A DNA stretch of 64,000 nucleotides from Larix kaempferi. Taxonomy: Eukaryota > Streptophyta > Pinopsida > Pinales > Pinaceae. Positions 34,609-46,073 of the stretch are shown here, piece after piece (position 1 is the stretch's first letter; each line of letters begins with the position of its first letter). The notes beneath the pieces were generated by a model. The model was not told the origin of the DNA. It saw only the letters and a program-made list of their open reading frames with translations, and did not search any database. A program made the position numbers and the translations under genes. Location of the stretch: NCBI GenBank assembly GCA_027924585.1, contig BSBM01000964.1, positions 4,915,001-4,979,000 of the forward strand. Direction: 5' to 3'.

Positions 34609-37080
34609 AATCACAAAGAATACATACAACACATTAAATGTATCAATTAAGAATAAAAATATTAATGCATAATATAAATCAAATATATGAAGTACAAAGA
34701 ATATTAATTTAAATTATCACTCACAACTTAAACTATAAAATTTATTAAATTTATTTATTAACAATAAAATATTTTCATAATATATAGACAAATTAAGTAT
34801 ATATTAATTTTAATTAATTAAATATATATTTAAAAATAAAAGTTTATATACAAAACATATAATTCATATTACATATAAAAATAAATAATTTTTTTTTTTA
34901 TTAATAATATATAGCAAATCAGATAAAAAGAATAATATATTCTAATATTAAAATATACATATAAGAAATAAGCATATAATTTAAAAATATATATAATGAA
35001 AAAATAATACATCTCTATCAATAATAAACAATAAGCAAGCAAAGAAAAAATTGTATAATAAAATAAATATTATATATATATTGAAGAATAAAGATTATAT
35101 AAAATAAAGGAAAATAAAATGGAGATAAATAAGGGAAAATAAAGTTATAAATGAGTATACCAGACTACACACCTCGTAAGATTTTTTTAGGGTTAATATA
35201 GCCCGAGTATGACAATGCTAGTTTTGTTATAATATTAGAATTGATATAAATATCAAGATTTAAGTTAACCGCATGAATGCGGCATGTGGAATGATTGCCG
35301 GGGTGGTTCATACCACTGTAACTCGTATTAAATATAAGTCAATATTTATCATTAAAATCAAATATAAAAACGCAAGGAAAAAGGAAAACTAAAAAGATGT
35401 AAACTATTGAAAATTAAATTGTCTTTGGTTAAACAAAAGCAAGAAAGTATTAAACTTTTGCTTATAAATGTATAGAAAACATAATTCAGAAGTTAGATAA
35501 CAATAAATTGATTTTCGTTTCTGAACTCATTTTACAATAAAAGAACAAGCTAGTTCCAATATCTTTACGTAATTATGACCTTTACCCATGATTCAACTCC
35601 ACAGGGGTGCTTCCACTTGTTGGAAAGTGAGGTAGTTAGGGACATGGCTGTTTTATTAATGTTTTTAATTAAAATATGGAAAATAATAATAGAGTAAAAA
35701 TATAAAAATTAAAAAAATATGAATAAATAAAATTTAATAAGGTTAAATTCAAGACTAACAAGTCACTATGTTTGATAAGCTACTCACCAATAACAAGAGT
35801 ACTCAAAACTCATCACTAATTCATTCAATTAAAGTGTGGGTGTGGTAAGGTATGATTTTAATAGAATAGATATCTCTTCAAATAAAAAGAAAATTAAATA
35901 ATCAAATAAACACTATACTCAAAACTCATTACTAATTCATTCAATTAAAGTGTAGATCTTGTAAGCTATGATTTTAATAGAATAAATACTTTTTTAAATT
36001 AAAAAAAAAATAAAAATTAAATAATCAAATATATATATATAGTAACATACTTAACAACAAAGTAAACAATTATTAATAACAATAAAAAATCATAAATATA
36101 AATAATGTAAGTTGAAAAAATATCAATTAAAACTAAAAATAATATAATAATATATACATAGCATAAATTACATACATAATGATGTAAAAGCAACTTGGAA
36201 AGAAACCATTTAAAATAAAACATGTCATAGAAAAATATTTTTATGATGTAAGGAAATTATATATATAGAACAATGAACCAACAATTTTTTAAGAATAAAT
36301 AATTTTACCCATAGATATTATATAAAATAAAAAAAATAATAAATAAAAAATATATAATAAGTACTATATAAAATAAAAAATATATAATAGGTATTATATA
36401 AAATAAAAAAATTACAAATGAAAAAATCCCATAGGTGAGGATACATACCCACCACTTCGAAAATATTTTATTAACAGATTCTTTGAAGTATGACGAGGTT
36501 AGATAACTTTCTACATTAAACTTAAAAAAATACAAATATAAAAATAGCATACGTGTTTAAATTTGAATTAACTAAATGAACGCTCGAATTAAATATGAAT
36601 TAACTAAATAAGAGAAGATATTATTATTAAAATAAAATATAAAAACTAATTTATATAATTAGGATGGTGAACCAAATAATTGAAAAAAACAAATGTCAAG
36701 GGGAAAACGAAAAATGGAAAAAATAAAACGTAAAACAGAAAAGAGAAAAGGGGCACAAAATATAGCTGCATATTAAATAAAAACGGACAAATACATTCCT
36801 CTGGCCTAGCATTACCTAGAATTTGCATCAGCTACGGCGATAGGGTTTAACGAAGCCAACTATCTTGTCATTTCCAAGAAGAAACCAAATTCAAACAATG
36901 CAAACGGTAAAAAATAAATTCAAAAAATTCAAAATAGAACACGTTCCCAGCAAAGAAGAAAAGCACCACGGCCATTCTATGACTCTTATTCAAGATAGAA
37001 ATATCATTTAAATAGAGAAAAATATAATAAAAGAAATAGAAGAAAAGCAAATTGAATTAAGTTAATTGAAGCTAAATTAA
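34609..37080. other. AT-rich intergenic sequence, no gene recognised
   Basis: About 2.5 kb of very AT-rich DNA with many A/T runs and short tandem units (for example ATAAAATAAAAAATATATAATA repeats near 36320-36410, quoted as their motif ATATATAATA). Short open frames are hydrophobic Phe/Tyr/Ile-rich products of composition. A less biased island at 35160-35330 and one at 35570-35650 show no protein match that I can see. It may be very old transposon sequence. Confidence 0.6.
35803..36030. repeat. Imperfect tandem duplication, ~116-bp unit
   Basis: Two adjacent units begin CTCAAAACTCATCACTAATT at about 35803 and CTCAAAACTCATTACTAATT at about 35919. Both continue with TCATTCAATTAAAGTGT and TATGATTTTAATAGAATA. 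Confidence 0.8.
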
Positions 37081-37434
37081 AGATTAACAACCCATCACTC
37101 TCTCTCATAGGCTCGATACCAGCAACAACAATCTACTATTTCCTTCTCTGCTCAGTTTTAATACAAACAAAAATTAGCGGTAGACAGAATGGAATAAGAT
37201 AATCAAAGATGGCCGGATAGATACATATTAAGTGCAGAGGAGGAAGAAGTATTTTAAGAATTTGGAATTGGAATTTTACCCTTGTCGCTTATTCTCCGAA
37301 ACCTCCAACAGTGAAAGCACCGAACTCTTCCTCCTTCACAACATGGCTGCGATGAGTGTGTTGTGGAGTCCGCCAGATTTTCCTGATAACGAACAACGGT
37401 TCAAATTCAACTTCTCCCTCTCACAGATCTATTT

Positions 37435-37605
37435 TCTGTAGAGCCCACCCCATCACAATGGGTGGCCCATGGTCTGCCATAGGGTTCAAAGAAGAGCCCC
37501 ATGGCCTGCGTCTGACGTTACAGCGTCCAAGACATCTGTAGAGCCCCATGAGCTTCACAATCTATGCGCATGGTCTGCCACGCGGTTCAAAGAAGAGCGG
37601 GTGGC
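37435..37605. repeat. 100-bp period imperfect duplication
   Basis: TCTGTAGAGCCC recurs at 37435 and 37535. Both are followed by CACAAT, then CATGGTCTGCCA, then GGTTCAAAGAAGAGC. The second unit is more diverged in its middle. Confidence 0.8.
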
Positions 37606-38270
37606 CAAAACAGTGGAAGGTCCTCGGGACTTCCCCGCGGTGCGGAGATAGTGATTACTGTTGCGGAAGAAATACAATCTATGAATGCCTTCTAGAGATC
37701 AAGTGCTCGAGCCTCGGCTGGTGTCCTGTGGGAACTGGGGATGTATTACATCTTTAAGAGCATCGACAACACACATGACGTTTCTCTTCATGCACTCCCT
37801 CCACCGTCACATTTACATTTCACCTTCATTTATCAATTTCTAACAACTCACTCTCCAACGGCTTTGCTTTTTAGCTGTTTTCCCATACCGCTGGTATTTT
37901 CAGTGTTTCTTTAAATTTAAATCTACACTGGCCGTTCCGTACACGCTTTTCCACGTTACTTTGCTTTTTCGGTATTTCCCCACTACTTGAATTTTCCGTG
38001 TTTTCCTTAAATGCACGCCGCCCACACTCCTCTCGGTTTTGCATATTTCATTTGAATTCCCGGCGGCTTTATCACGTTTCTGGCAATCTTCATTCCCTCC
38101 CACTGCTGAGCTGTCTTGCCGTCCTTTAGAAAGTTTATCATGGAAATATTTTTCCGTCCATTTACAGGCGTTTCTACTTTTGTTTTTTCGGTATTTCTCC
38201 ACTATTTGATTATTTTTATAACGTTTGTTGACGAAAGATTTTCTAAATATTATTCTAAAATTTAAATGAT

Positions 38271-38370
38271 AATTGTTAAGTATTAAAATGAGATATTTAA
38301 TATTTCAAGTTTTGAAGAATAATTGTTAAGTATTAAAAGAGACATTTAATATTTCAAGTTTTGAAGAATG
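38271..38370. repeat. ~54-bp tandem duplication
   Basis: AATTGTTAAGTATTAAAA followed by a TTTAATATTTCAAGTTTTGA stretch occurs twice in direct succession. Confidence 0.8.
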
Positions 38371-40279
38371 ATGTTGACCATCTAGAATGTGTTATTTTAA
38401 TTTTATTATTAATAATTTCTTTTATTAAATGATCATTTAGATTTAAATTAGGATGAGTGCAAGTTAATGATGGTTATTTTTGGTGTCTAAGATGCAACAA
38501 AAAACACAATCATCCCTCATTTTTCATGGCTATTTTGAGAAAACTGCATAATCAATCTTGATTTCAGTAAAAAAATGAAATGTAGAAAATCAAATCACCT
38601 TTATGAATATACGTTTATTTATTGAAAATTTTCATAACTAGCTCATTTATGATTTGTTCTAGTGCTGACATTTTATTTTTTGTGTCAAATTATAAGGTAT
38701 ATGTCCTTAGTGTACCCTTTGAGGGCCTAAATGGTGGAATCAATATAAAAAACTTGTAAACCTTTCAGGACCTAAATGATGGGATCAATATATGAAAACT
38801 TGTAAGCATGTAGACAAGTAGTACTAGTTCACTATTATTTTATGAAAATAAAATTAGCATGTTTTAATTTTTTTTATAATTATTTATGTGAGGATACCTT
38901 GAATCACTAAATGTTAGTGTAGCTTTTGAAGGTCTTAACATAATGATGAAGTATTAGTTTTTTTATAGCATGTAGAGGTAGGTGTCTAGTAGTGCAACAT
39001 ATATATTTTTTATAAAATAGTCGAGAAACAAATTTTTTTTTACTGAAACACCAACATGGTGCTCTTTTTGGTAAGGAGTTACATCACAAAACAAATTTAA
39101 AATAATATAAAAAGTAATATTTTTTCTTAAAAATTACATATTTGTTATCTGCAAAAAGGGTTCAATCTATGTCTGCAATTTCATCATCCATTATTGTATG
39201 TAACATACTGTAGCAGGCCTTGAAACGTAGACATTGTCAAAACCCAAAATTTTCGAAAAATTTAAAATTTTTAAGATAGCAAATAATGTTATTAAATGCA
39301 GTCATTTAACTGTTTGTTTAACTTACGTGATTGTAAATGTGTCTGAAAGACCTTTTGTTATACTAAAATGTTATTATGGGTTTCTCTTTTCTGTTACCGA
39401 TTATTTTCTGGTTCTCAATCACAAGGGGAAAATGTCATGATAACTGGGCTTACTTAGCTTCCGAGCTAATGCATCGAAATGTCTTTCTCTTACAGATATC
39501 CAGGTAATGTTCGAATCGCTGCAATAATTTTTAAAGCATAAAAAAAAATCATTTAGCTGTACGAAATTCATTTCGCAAGAAGTGTGAGCATGCTAATCTG
39601 ATTATCAGGTATTGAAGGTAGCACTCTCCCTATGACCTTCACTGTTAGAAATTTAGAATTTAATAAAGATTAAGATTATGATAACTATTTTCTAAAAAAA
39701 AAAATAAAAGAATTAGATAGTCCTAAGGAGTATCAGTCCCTTACTGATCTGCAATGAATTTTCTCAAATCTTAAATGTGTTTATATCACATGGGTTAGTA
39801 AGTCCAAGTTGTAGATCAATACAAAGCAAGACTTAATGGCATTCTTCTATTGTTCTGATTGTTAAAAGAGGATAGGTAAGCTATAATATGCAACCATTAT
39901 GAAAAACCATGACATACTTCTGTTGCCCGTGCCTTGGTTTCTATTTGGCAAAAATATTGAATTCCTCATCGAAATCTTGAATATTTTTTGACATGGTTTA
40001 TATATATATATATTGATTGTAGGGCGATGCATAAATGTTCACTAGGCAAACATCGTTGGCATTGTTTTAACAGAAATTATGTGGTGGTTTAAAATATGGT
40101 GTCTCGACCATATTTGAATATCCATGCTCATGATTAACCTTTGGGTTTCAGGTACCCACGCTATAATTTTAATTGAAACATCAACGATTTGAAACTCGAC
40201 ATGGAACATTGGATCGTTGACCCACAGCATGGAAAATATTAAAGTGATACGTGGTGCCTTCATGACCAAGTGTGGATGG

Positions 40280-40837
40280 TATAAAGTGTTGACTCAACCC
40301 TAGCTTGGCATTTTTCCTCGTCTTCGGGCTCGGGCTCTCTGAGAATTCCTCCTGCTCAAACCTTCCTGTTACTCTGCTGGGTGACAGTCTCCTATGCACT
40401 TTCACTCCTTGGTACTTGTCATCTGTAAGGAGTGGGTTCGTTATACGTTGTTCTAGGCGACCGAATGGTTGTTAGAACCTAGGGTTATTTCTTTATTTCC
40501 AACTCTGTCTCTGTCACGGCTTGACTGTAATTTTCTTGATTTGGTTCTGTTAAAGTTTCCTGAATGGAAGATATTCCATGCTTCTATCAACTCGTTTGTT
40601 CATTCGAAAATGAGGGTGGTGTATTACGCTTGCTCTGCTCGGGAGTATCAGGATTTTCATGGTGGTCGAAATCCTTTTAGCTTGTTGGTAAGTCATTGTT
40701 GTGCTCCTTCGTTATTTTTGTTAAAAGATTTGGTTTAACATAATTAAGTTGTGACTGACACCACTCGGTGGTTGCAGGTTCTGGCTCCTCTTCAGATGCG
40801 TGGATGTTACAAGCTCCTACTACGGCGTTCCGGGTAA
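40280..40837 (+). other. Plus-strand transcription-unit-like segment in C 3' LTR
   Basis: The segment runs opposite to gag-pol. TATAAAG at 40280-40286 is followed about 30 bp later by a CAACCCTAG start-like context. There is a GT-AG intron of 90 bp at 40688-40777 (TTG|GTAAGTCATT donor, GGTTGCAG|GTTCTGG acceptor). A frame opened by ATG at 40610 (MRVVYYACSAREYQDFHGGR) crosses the intron in phase to VLAPLQMRGCYKLLLRRSG and TAA at 40835-40837, giving about 45 residues. The whole arrangement is conserved in the middle LTR (49168-49725). No domain is known to me; it could be a non-coding spliced RNA. Confidence 0.4.
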
Positions 40838-42536
40838 GCCTGGTTTATACCACGGCACTTTCCTTCTTGCTGGTTATTAAGGCGATAAGGGTTTGGTTTT
40901 GGGAAAGAACCACTGTGTGTGCTATCTCTGTTTTATTTAGTCTTGTAACGGATTGCTACCACAAATCCTTAGACAGGTTAACCTTGTAATATGAAGGAAT
41001 TGTTATGGCTTCGACCGATTGTAAATTATTGTTTTTGCTTATAGTAAATAGGGTTTTGCTACAGAGGGTTTAATGTATATATAAAATAAAAAAAAAGAGA
41101 AGACAAGGCCGTGAGCCTGTCTAAATGATGAGGTTATGGCCTTATGATTTTTGCACTGTATTCAGCAAGTTTGCTCCAGGTTTTTACCTATAGTTTGAAT
41201 TTAACTTAATATAAATGTTTTGTCTGCCCAACGGCTTGTTTATTGTATGCGTTTCCTTTTAAAATGATGCTAGGTACAGTATTACGAAAGTCTTAAGTTT
41301 TTAAAACCGCTTGTATAGTGGGTTTGTGAATTCGGCTGTAAGTTGAATACTATGTTAGCAATGGTTTTACTCCTGTGTTTTTCCTGTATAATTTTTAACT
41401 TATAAAAAAAATGAGTTGTTACAGCCGTTCTGTAAGATGGAGTCAGTGTATGGTGTGTGTTTCAAGTTTCGAAGTTTATGTAGAATGCTTCTATTAATAA
41501 ATTGTTATAACCATAGGTGAAATCGTGGTAATGAGTTTTCAAGGTTTGGACACCTGTAAGGTTTGGAAAGATGGAAGGTTCAAACTGATACGACAGTGGT
41601 GGTTTTGTTTAGATGAATTATGTAATAATAGGATAGGACTCTGTCGGTACTGTGCATTCACATGTAGGATATAACTAAAAGATTAGAGCTCGATAGTGAG
41701 CTAAAAATAATGTTCTGTTATAATGATTATGACTTATAAGGAAAATAATGGAAGTTTAAGGAAATAAAAAAAACTACTTTGTTTAAGCTCGGCCTCGAGC
41801 TAGTTATTGTTCTGTCTTTGTTTTCTTCTGTTTAAAAGTTAATAGCTAGGTCAAAGCTCTACCGATGGTTTCTTATTGTAGAAAACCGGAGAGATAGGTT
41901 TTGATCGAACTCCACGGTCACGATTTTTGTTTAGTTAACTATTCGGTTTGTTATGACTACAGCTCTGTCGAAGTAATTAATTAAATGAAAGATATACTGT
42001 ACTGTTGTTCAGTTCGATGTTGAGTCAAAAAGGGTTCTGCTAGTCCTTTCGTATATTCAGTCAATAACTAAATAAACTTTCTATTGTAAATTGGCTCGTC
42101 CATTTATGTGACAGATAATGACCTGTACATTTGTTAGCTAGGGTTTGTATCTGCAATATTATCTATGATAATATATTTACTGTAGTTTATATGGTTATAT
42201 TTATTTCTGTTCCTATAATTGTTTTAACGAGTTTATTTTCCAGAAAATATTTACTGTATAATGAGCCTCTACTTATCTATTTAACTATTGTAATAAACCA
42301 AGTTTAAAATCACAATAACATCCTATTACTTACAATAATAACAAAGTGTAGCACGCATAAAACAAATACCTGAACCGTAAGATAATAATGAAAATAGGGA
42401 TTTGTTGAAACCCCATATCTCTATAGAATCTATCTAATGCTACTTTGAGATATTATTTGACTAACTACCTATTCTTCAGACATATTTAAATCAACTCATC
42501 ATACATTTATTCTGAATTGACAACATAAGGAAATAA

Positions 42537-42893
42537 ATGGCAGAACCTAGTTTTGGAGACAACAATAACAATGGGAGGCTGTTCCTCCCTACCAACTCCT
42601 TGAGAGTGCCCAGACAGCACTTCTCAGGACCCCCGAGCTTGCTCTGGTCTCCCTGGCTGGAACTAGGTGCAGCAAAACAATTCACTCAGCCAAAACAGCT
42701 AAACTGGAACCAAGTTACTGCAGCATTCCTCTCAAACAACTTCCTTACTGTATTTCCCTCTTCCTCAATGGGACTCCTGAATAACATTCACCAAAATGTA
42801 TTCTCCCTCCAGAACAATGCTGAACCCCCAGCTCAGTTCATTGAGTACTATTTAAAAGATTGCCTAGGTCTTAGTTGGGTTAACTGTCATTAA
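42537..42893 (+). CDS. Conserved 118-codon LTR ORF, unknown function
   Basis: The ATG at 42537 sits in a favourable context (AAATAAATGGC). The frame runs uninterrupted to TAA and is preserved in the other LTR copy at 57249-57605 with only a few substitutions. The product begins MAEPSFGDNNNNGRLFLPTN, is polar and Asn/Gln/Pro-rich, and has no signal peptide, membrane segment or recognised domain. It lies about 340 bp from the LTR edge, on the strand opposite to gag-pol, in what would be the U3 part of the LTR. Conservation may simply reflect the recent common origin of the two LTRs; the related B LTR has no matching open frame. Confidence 0.35.
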   Translation: MAEPSFGDNNNNGRLFLPTNSLRVPRQHFSGPPSLLWSPWLELGAAKQFTQPKQLNWNQVTAAFLSNNFLTVFPSSSMGLLNNIHQNVFSLQNNAEPPAQFIEYYLKDCLGLSWVNCH

Positions 42894-43209
42894 TGAGCCA
42901 CCTGCTCAGATTCCACTTTCTTGGGGAATCATGACCCCAAAATATAGGGAAGTTGCCACCTGCAACTTAGGAAGTGTTTGAGGATGCTGCCACTTGTCTT
43001 TTCCCTTTCCACCTAGTTCCATCCACCAGTTAGACCAGTAACCTCTTTTTAACAGCTCTCCCATGCTGTTGTCTCCATAATTTATTTATTAATAATAAAA
43101 TACTCAGAATTACATTCCATTTCTAGTGACTCTGCTGAGTCATCAATTTCTACTAAGCATTAAATTTAACATAATGTCTTAGGAATATGATAAAATAATT
43201 ACATTATTT

Positions 43210-43893
43210 TCACAAAATTGGGGTATGTGACATACACACCCCCTTAAAATGTAACATCGTCCTCGATGTTACGTATTCCTCATCCTCAGCCACCTGCTGG
43301 AATAGATTTGGGTATGCTTCCCGCATCTTACTTTCCAGTTCCCAGGTAGCTTCTTCAGGACTAAGGTGCTTCCATTGCACCTTCAGCTGTCCAATTGTGC
43401 GGTTCCGCAGAGTAATTTCCCTCCTCCCGAGGATACAATCCGGTTCCACCAGAACTTCCCCTTCTGGTTCTACCTGTACAATGTTCCAATCAATAACATG
43501 AGTAGCATCATGAACATACCTTTTCAGAACAGAAATATGAAAAACATTGTGTACTTTTAAATTAGGTGGTAATGCTAGCTGATAAGTGACTTGACCAATT
43601 TTAGATAAAATTTCAAACGGACCACAGTAACGTGGAGCTAATTTTGCACAACTCCCCAGTCTTAGGGAGCTCTTCTTTGGTCTTACCTTGATGAACACAT
43701 GTTCACCTACCTGGAACTCTTTAGGAGTTCTTTTCAAATCTGCTTGACTCTTTTGCCGATCCTGGGCAATCTTCAAATTTACCTGCACTTGTTTCACAAT
43801 TTGTTCCATCTCTTTTAATAAATCAGGTCCTAAAACTAATCTATCTACTGGATTACTCCAAGAGATAGGAGTGTTACATTTACGTCCATACAA
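43210..43893 (-). pseudogene. Element C integrase end with chromodomain-like tail
   Basis: A 227-codon open frame continuing pol after a single-base deletion near 43905. It opens [19 protein letters not shown], then has FQVGEHVFIKVRPKKSSLRL, YCGPFEILSKIGQ, LPPNLKVHNVFHISVLKRYV and, at the end, RTIGQLKVQWKHLSPEEATW with EMR-like MREAYPNLF, which resembles the chromodomain of Tekay/Del elements. It ends just before the 3' LTR. In working relatives this tail targets integration to marked chromatin. Confidence 0.88.
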
Positions 43894-45911
43894 AATTTCA
43901 AAAGGACTAACTTAGCTGACGATTGATAGTTGTTATTGTATGCAAGTTCTGCTAAATGTAAATAATCCTCCCACTTACCCAGTTGATCCTTAACATACAT
44001 TCTTAGCAGATCTTCTAATACCTGATTAACTCTTTCAGTTTGTCCGTCCGTCTGAGGATGGAACGAGGTGCTGAAATTCAGAGTTGTGTTTAATCCTTTA
44101 AACAAAGATTTCCAGAAATTTCCTGTGAATTTAGGATCCCTGTCTGAAATAATAACTTTTGGGACACCATGTAACCGAAAAATCTGTTTCAGAAATATAT
44201 CAGCTATGTTTGCAGCCTTGTAAGTGGTTTTAACAGGAATAAAGTGTGCTGATTTACTTAATTTATCTATTACCACCATAATTGAATCATTTTGATGCTT
44301 ATTTTTGGGTAATCCCGTAATGAAATCTAAGCTGATTATTTCCCACTTCCAACTAGGAATAGGCAAAGGTTGCAATAACCCAGCTAGATGCTGATGTTCC
44401 GTTTTTACCTGTTGACAGTCTAAACATCTAGCTATATACTCCGCTGTTTCAGATTTCATATTAGGCCAAAAATAATCTTTTCTCAACATGGTGACAGTTT
44501 TCTTGTAGCCTGGATGCCCTGAGTAAGGGGTTTTATGAAATTCATCCAGAATTAGTAATTTAACCTTGGATACATTAGGCACATACAGTCTGTCTTTAAA
44601 CATTAACAATCCATCTTTGTTTAGGCTATAACCCTTGATTAAACTTTCTATGGGTTCTTCTTTAGCTGTAGCCTGCAACTTTTGATACATTTTATCTGAT
44701 TCTATCCCTTCCAACAGCTGTTCATTTAAATCAGAGGTATAAGTGCTGCTGGCTGATATAAAATTCAGCCTTGCTTTTCTGCTTAAAGCATCAGCCACCT
44801 TATTTTCCTTTCCTTTTATGTGTTGTATTTCGAAATTGTATTCACTTAAGAAGGCCAACCATCTTGCTTGTCTTGCATTTAAATTAGGCTGATATAAAAG
44901 GTATTTCAGACCCTTATTGTCAGTCATTAAAGTAAACTTTCTGCCTATTAAGTGGTGTTGCCACATCTTTAAAGCATGAACAACAACAGCTAATTCTAAG
45001 TCATAAGTGGCATAATTGTTTTCATGAATTTTCAGCTTCCTAGACTCATAGGCAATGACATGTCCATCCTGAGTCAACACTCCGCCTAGAACATCATTAC
45101 AAGCATCGGTGCAAACCACGAAATCCTTATTAGGATCCGCTATTCTTAGAATAGGCGTAGTTGTTACTAAAGTCTTTAATTTCTTAAAACTTTCCTCACA
45201 CTTCAAGTTCCAATCAAACTTCTTGCCTTTCTTTTGCAAGGAAGTGATTGGGTTGGCTATTTTTGAAAAGCCTTCGATGAATCTCCGATAGTAACCAATA
45301 ATTCCCATGAAGGATCTAACATCTGTTACGTCTTTTGGTACTGGCCATTCCTCAATTGCCCGGATCTTTTCAGGATCAACTGAAATCCCTTCCTTGGTGA
45401 CTACATGACTTAAGTACTGGATTTCATCTTTGAAGAAGTCACACTTATTGAACTTTGCAAAGAGCTGCTGCTCTCGTAGTTCTTGTAAGACTATCCGTAA
45501 GTGTTCTTTATGCTCCTCTTCACTCTTAGAATAAATTAAAATGTCATCAATGAATACGACAACAAATTTATCTAAGTATTTATGCATTATGTTATTCATT
45601 AGACACATAAAGACAGCTGGGGCGTTAGTAAGCCCAAATGGCATTATGACAAATTCGTAATGTCCATACCTTGTTTTGAAAGCTGTTTTGAAAATGTTTT
45701 CTTCTTTAATTCTTACCTGATGGTAGCCCGATCTCAGGTCTATCTTAGAGAACACTGTAGCTCCACGTAGATGATCAAACAGATCATCTATGCGAGGCAA
45801 CGGATATCTATTTTTAATTGTCATCTTGTTCAGTTGACGGTAATCTATGCAAAGTCGCATAGTTCCGTCCTTCTTTTTAACAAAAATTACTGGTGCTCCC
45901 CAAGGGGACAC
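43845..45911 (-). pseudogene. Element C pol: reverse transcriptase, RNase H, integrase
   Basis: A 688-codon open block. RT residues 1-200 include [16 protein letters not shown] (D58) and FIDD (D122, D123). RNase H spans 262-378 with D269 (CTDA), E306 (YDLEL), D331 (LMTDN) and D374 (VADALS), all present. Integrase has the zinc site H459, H466, C496, C499 and catalytic D529 (ISLDF), D590 (ISDRDPKF) and E626 (QTERVNQ). The frame derails after SSAK because one T is missing compared with D. It is in the same frame as gag upstream, parted from it by TAG (about 45951) and TAA (46076-46074). Otherwise it is the best preserved pol here. Confidence 0.93.
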
Positions 45912-46073
45912 ACTGGGTCGAATGTAATTCTTGTCTATTAACTCCTTTAACTAAGTTTTTAATTCATTAAGCTCCAAAATATTCATACGATACGGAGCCT
46001 TTGATTTGGGTACAGCACCTGGTACCAGCTCAATAGTAAAATCCAGTTCTCTCTTGGGAGGTAATCCTGGGAT

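Larger units (their letters stand above)
37081..39234. other. Intergenic segment of mixed composition, no gene recognised
   Basis: The part from 37080 to 38220 is less AT-biased than its surroundings. It has an open frame at about 37344-37440 (MAAMSVLWSPPDFPDNEQRF) and a minus-strand 100-codon basic frame at 38202-37900 (MEKYRKNKSRNACKWTEKYF), neither with a recognised domain. From 38220 to 39234 it is AT-rich with two small tandem duplications (38271-38370 and 38722-38810). It might include a decayed host gene fragment or an old non-autonomous element. Nothing firm can be named. Confidence 0.5.
39235..43232 (-). mobile_element. Element C 3' LTR
   Basis: 3998 bp with plus-strand edges TGTCAAAACCC and GGGTATGTGACA. 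It matches the middle LTR (48131-57944 minus the LINE) closely: about 7 differences in the first ~215 bp. The polypurine complement ACCCCCTT follows on its right (about 43237-43245). On the plus strand it carries a TATA box, an intron-like segment and a 118-codon ORF, described separately. GACAT at 39230-39234 would be the target duplication, but its partner is not in the window. Confidence 0.93.

Noticed and set aside
36017-37050. Minus-strand Phe/Tyr/Ile-rich ORFs that look like membrane proteins.
   Set aside because: Produced by A/T runs; no consistent hydrophobic segment spacing, no conservation evidence.
37754-37775. TTTAAGAGCATCGACAAC, similar to the end of Harbinger-type MITEs.
   Set aside because: No matching inverted end was found within about 1.5 kb on either side, so it may be chance.
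37900-38202. 100-codon minus-strand basic ORF.
   Set aside because: No recognised domain, no second copy or conservation evidence; one such ORF is expected by chance in this length.
39996-40014. TA dinucleotide run in the C LTR.
   Set aside because: Short ordinary microsatellite, also shortened in the other LTR copy; not a promoter by itself.
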